From the NCBI GenBank assembly GCA_017545245.1, contig JAFWPB010000038.1, positions 1-32,670 on the forward strand: DNA of 32,670 bases. Reading direction: 5' to 3'. Of the stretch, positions 31,158 through 32,670 are shown in pieces. The DNA is from Clostridiales bacterium. Its GTDB lineage: Bacteria > Bacillota > Clostridia > Saccharofermentanales > Saccharofermentanaceae. Numbering within the stretch: the first letter of the stretch is position 1; the number at the start of each line of letters is the position of its first letter. The notes beneath the pieces were generated by a model, which was not told the origin of the DNA, did not search any database, and was given only the letters and a program-made list of their open reading frames with translations. A program made the translations under genes and the position numbers.

Positions 31158-32387
31158 TTAAAACTCCTTACCCTCTTTCATGTGTGTACTGATGTTCACA
31201 TGTGTTATTCCGTTTCTCATTTGTATCAGACTGTCGCGGGTAATAACGTATTTAGGATAGTTGTCCCGTATGGATTCCAACGGTCTATACTCCCTGTTTT
31301 CTGTCTCGATACTGCTTAGGATCGTCATGGCAACCTGGATGTATGCATACTGCATCATTTGTTTTCGGATGATGAAATCACATTCAAGTTTTCCAATTCT
31401 GCCCACACTTACATCGTATCCTTTAGATTTGGCGTAGATATATGTTATATTCTCCAGTACAGGACCATAATTGATTCTGTTGTCGGTATTCGTGGCAAAA
31501 TAGAAACCAAGATCTGCAAGATAGTATTTCTGTTCTCCGGAAATTGACCTTCGAGACTTGAGATCAAATCTCTCGCATTTATGAATTATCTTTGCATCTA
31601 TCAGGACCTTAATGTATCTGTTTAATGTCCCTCGTGTAATATCGCTTCCCGCTTTATGAAGATCCTCCAAGATATTAGTTAGACTGGTGGTTGAACCAAA
31701 ATTGTTAATGATATACCTTTGAACAATATTGAATACAGACACATTGCGTATCTTAACCCTCTTTCTGATATCTTTCTCAAATATCTCCTTTACTATTCCA
31801 TTTATATAGGCTCGTTTGTCTTCAGGATCATTATATGTTAAAGCCTTTGGAAATCCTCCTTCGATGATATACTTATCAAATTCGACTTCTGCACTGTCAT
31901 CTACAGGAAGCTTTAGAAACTGTTTCATTCCAACATATTCATCGAAAGTCAGCGGAAACATCTCAAATTCCAGATAACGTCCCGTTAGTTTGGTAACAAG
32001 TTCGCCGCTAAGAAGGTAGGAGTTAGAGCCGGTTATGAATATGGAATAGTCATCTTCTTCCCGAAACGCATTGATGACTTCTTCGAATCCGGCGACATTT
32101 TGTATTTCATCAATAAAGAGATACTTTACGCCTTTAGCTGTACAAAGACTATCGATTACAGATTCAAGTTCATCTGCAGTTTTTATGCTTTTGAAACCTC
32201 GTTTATCCAGATTCAGATAAACAATGTTTTCTTCTTTGATGCCTGACGCTCTAAGTTCTTCTGCAATAGTCTGCATAAGACAGGATTTCCCACATCTTCT
32301 TACTCCTGTGATGACTTTGATCAGATCCGTTTCGTGGTAGAAGGCTCGGATCTTGCGAAGATAGTTTTCTCTATGATACAGCTTCAT
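31158..32387 (-). CDS. AAA ATPase with DUF4143 domain
   Basis: 409 residues. AAA_14-type ATPase: Walker A GVRRCGKS (28-35), Walker B YLFIDEIQNV with Asp93-Glu94 and sensor FITGSNSYLLS. A winged-helix-like middle part follows, then DUF4143 (about 200-390), which resembles a nuclease fold and has a VGRIGKLECDFII segment. This is a large family of ATPases in bacteria and archaea, proposed to act as toxin-like or DNA-linked proteins; function is unsettled. AAAGGAGGT lies 9 bases before the ATG. Monocistronic, with a promoter and a 16-bp inverted repeat upstream and a terminator downstream. Confidence 0.93.
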   Translation of the reverse strand: MKLYHRENYLRKIRAFYHETDLIKVITGVRRCGKSCLMQTIAEELRASGIKEENIVYLNLDKRGFKSIKTADELESVIDSLCTAKGVKYLFIDEIQNVAGFEEVINAFREEDDYSIFITGSNSYLLSGELVTKLTGRYLEFEMFPLTFDEYVGMKQFLKLPVDDSAEVEFDKYIIEGGFPKALTYNDPEDKRAYINGIVKEIFEKDIRKRVKIRNVSVFNIVQRYIINNFGSTTSLTNILEDLHKAGSDITRGTLNRYIKVLIDAKIIHKCERFDLKSRRSISGEQKYYLADLGFYFATNTDNRINYGPVLENITYIYAKSKGYDVSVGRIGKLECDFIIRKQMMQYAYIQVAMTILSSIETENREYRPLESIRDNYPKYVITRDSLIQMRNGITHVNISTHMKEGKEF

Positions 32388-32409
32388 GGTTTATACCTCC
32401 TTTGATAGA

Positions 32410-32438
32410 ATATTATCATCGATTTGGACTTATTTCAA
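32410..32438 (-). promoter_or_regulatory. Promoter of the AAA ATPase gene
   Basis: On the minus strand TTGAAA (32438-32433), a 17-base gap and TAATAT (32415-32410) lie just before the gene. The perfect 16-bp inverted repeat starts 2 bases upstream of the -35. Confidence 0.6.
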
Positions 32439-32440
32439 TG

Positions 32441-32485
32441 TTAACGCAGTATATTTCGTCATAATTCAGAAATATACTGCGTTAA
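32441..32485. repeat. Perfect 16-bp inverted repeat upstream of the ATPase promoter
   Basis: TTAACGCAGTATATTT (32441-32456) and AAATATACTGCGTTAA (32470-32485) are perfect arms around 13 bases. It is too long to be chance. It has no T-run, so a regulatory binding site or cruciform is more likely than a terminator. Confidence 0.85.
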
Positions 32486-32522
32486 ACGCCAATTAACCAT
32501 CAAAAATGCAAAAACGAGAAAC

Positions 32523-32552
32523 AAAAAAACCGTGATGGGGTAAACATCACGG
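32523..32552 (-). terminator. Terminator for a minus-strand gene beyond the right edge
   Basis: CCGTGATG (32530-32537) pairs with CATCACGG (32545-32552). On the minus strand it is followed by seven Ts (32529-32523). The gene it ends is outside the window. Confidence 0.85.
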
Positions 32553-32616
32553 GTCATGTCTCGTCTATCCACAAAAGATACCGATCTTTGAGAAGACAGT
32601 CGAACGATCTCGCGCT

Positions 32617-32647
32617 GTCTTGAGGTCAAGATTTTTGACCTCAAGAC
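32617..32647. repeat. Perfect 13-bp inverted repeat at the right edge
   Basis: GTCTTGAGGTCAA (32617-32629) and TTGACCTCAAGAC (32635-32647) surround 5 bases. Its left arm overlaps a second possible pairing, AAGACAG with CTGTCTT (32615-32621). It lies between the unseen gene and its terminator, so it may be an alternate fold or part of a structured RNA. I see no gene between 32388 and 32670. Confidence 0.7.
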
Positions 32648-32670
32648 TCCACCACTTCGCCAATACAGCA

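Noticed and set aside
32459..32644. 61-codon minus-strand frame at the right edge.
   Set aside because: It lies across a terminator and inverted repeats and has no good start site.
1..32670. CRISPR array, rRNA genes or a phage module.
   Set aside because: No regularly spaced repeats, rRNA-like sequence or phage structural genes were seen.

Overview
The window looks like a chromosome segment from a low-to-mid GC Gram-positive bacterium of the Clostridia (Bacillota), possibly a gut or rumen lineage. Signs of this are strong AGGAGG-type ribosome binding sites, many lipoproteins with Leu-Ala-Gly-Cys lipoboxes, a secreted leucine-rich-repeat/DUF4214 protein, XRE regulators of the SxQxxSKWE type, a hybrid kinase with an acidic Met-Glu-Phe tail, BirA with an HTH domain plus BioY, and a CsoR/CopA copper operon. 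The genus cannot be fixed from sequence alone. Most genes are chromosomal. The clearest mobile trace is the end of an IS200/IS605-type tnpB at the left edge.

Layout. 1-290: 3' end of tnpB and the element's right end. 293-5260: DUF4349 lipoprotein, divergent from an FtsX-type permease/ATPase ABC exporter. 5289-12180 (minus strand): secreted LRR-DUF4214 protein, DUF937 protein, csoR-copA copper operon with a textbook promoter and two palindromic operators, and birA-bioY biotin-uptake operon with a BirA box over its -35. 12241-13740: MATE exporter. 13741-17470: an 860-bp gene-poor stretch with a promoter, a ~100-nt hairpin RNA, a terminator-like hairpin and a tRNA-like cloverleaf, followed by an orphan VirD4/TraG-like ATPase and a YbjN-like partner with no other conjugation genes. 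17500-20600: alanine dehydrogenase, two small unknown genes and a membrane XRE regulator. 20849-26252: hybrid histidine kinase divergent from an ECF sigma factor that carries its own membrane anchor and extracytoplasmic domain, followed by a lipoprotein paralogous to that domain. 26277-28917: tandem GNAT, CPBP protease and XRE regulator. 28985-31009: ASCH-methyltransferase, AraC regulator and cupin operon. 31158-32670: AAA/DUF4143 ATPase, strong inverted repeats and a terminator for a gene beyond the right edge.

The best candidate for an undescribed system is the tethered sigma factor (23469-25076) with its lipoprotein paralogue (25155-26252). Both genes are preceded by the same two-block promoter-like motif, CTTTCGAATAA and TGTGTCT, with start-to-start spacing of exactly 24 bases. 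This suggests an autoregulated one-protein transmembrane sigma pathway in which a secreted mimic of the sensor domain is co-induced.

A second pattern links three loci. A CAAC(Y)-N3-(R)GTTGCA inverted repeat lies 44-45 bases from a conserved TATAGT-like -10 upstream of the membrane XRE gene, the CPBP-GNAT operon and the small XRE gene, which suggests a shared regulon. A third candidate is the orphan VirD4-YbjN pair behind a structured non-coding leader.
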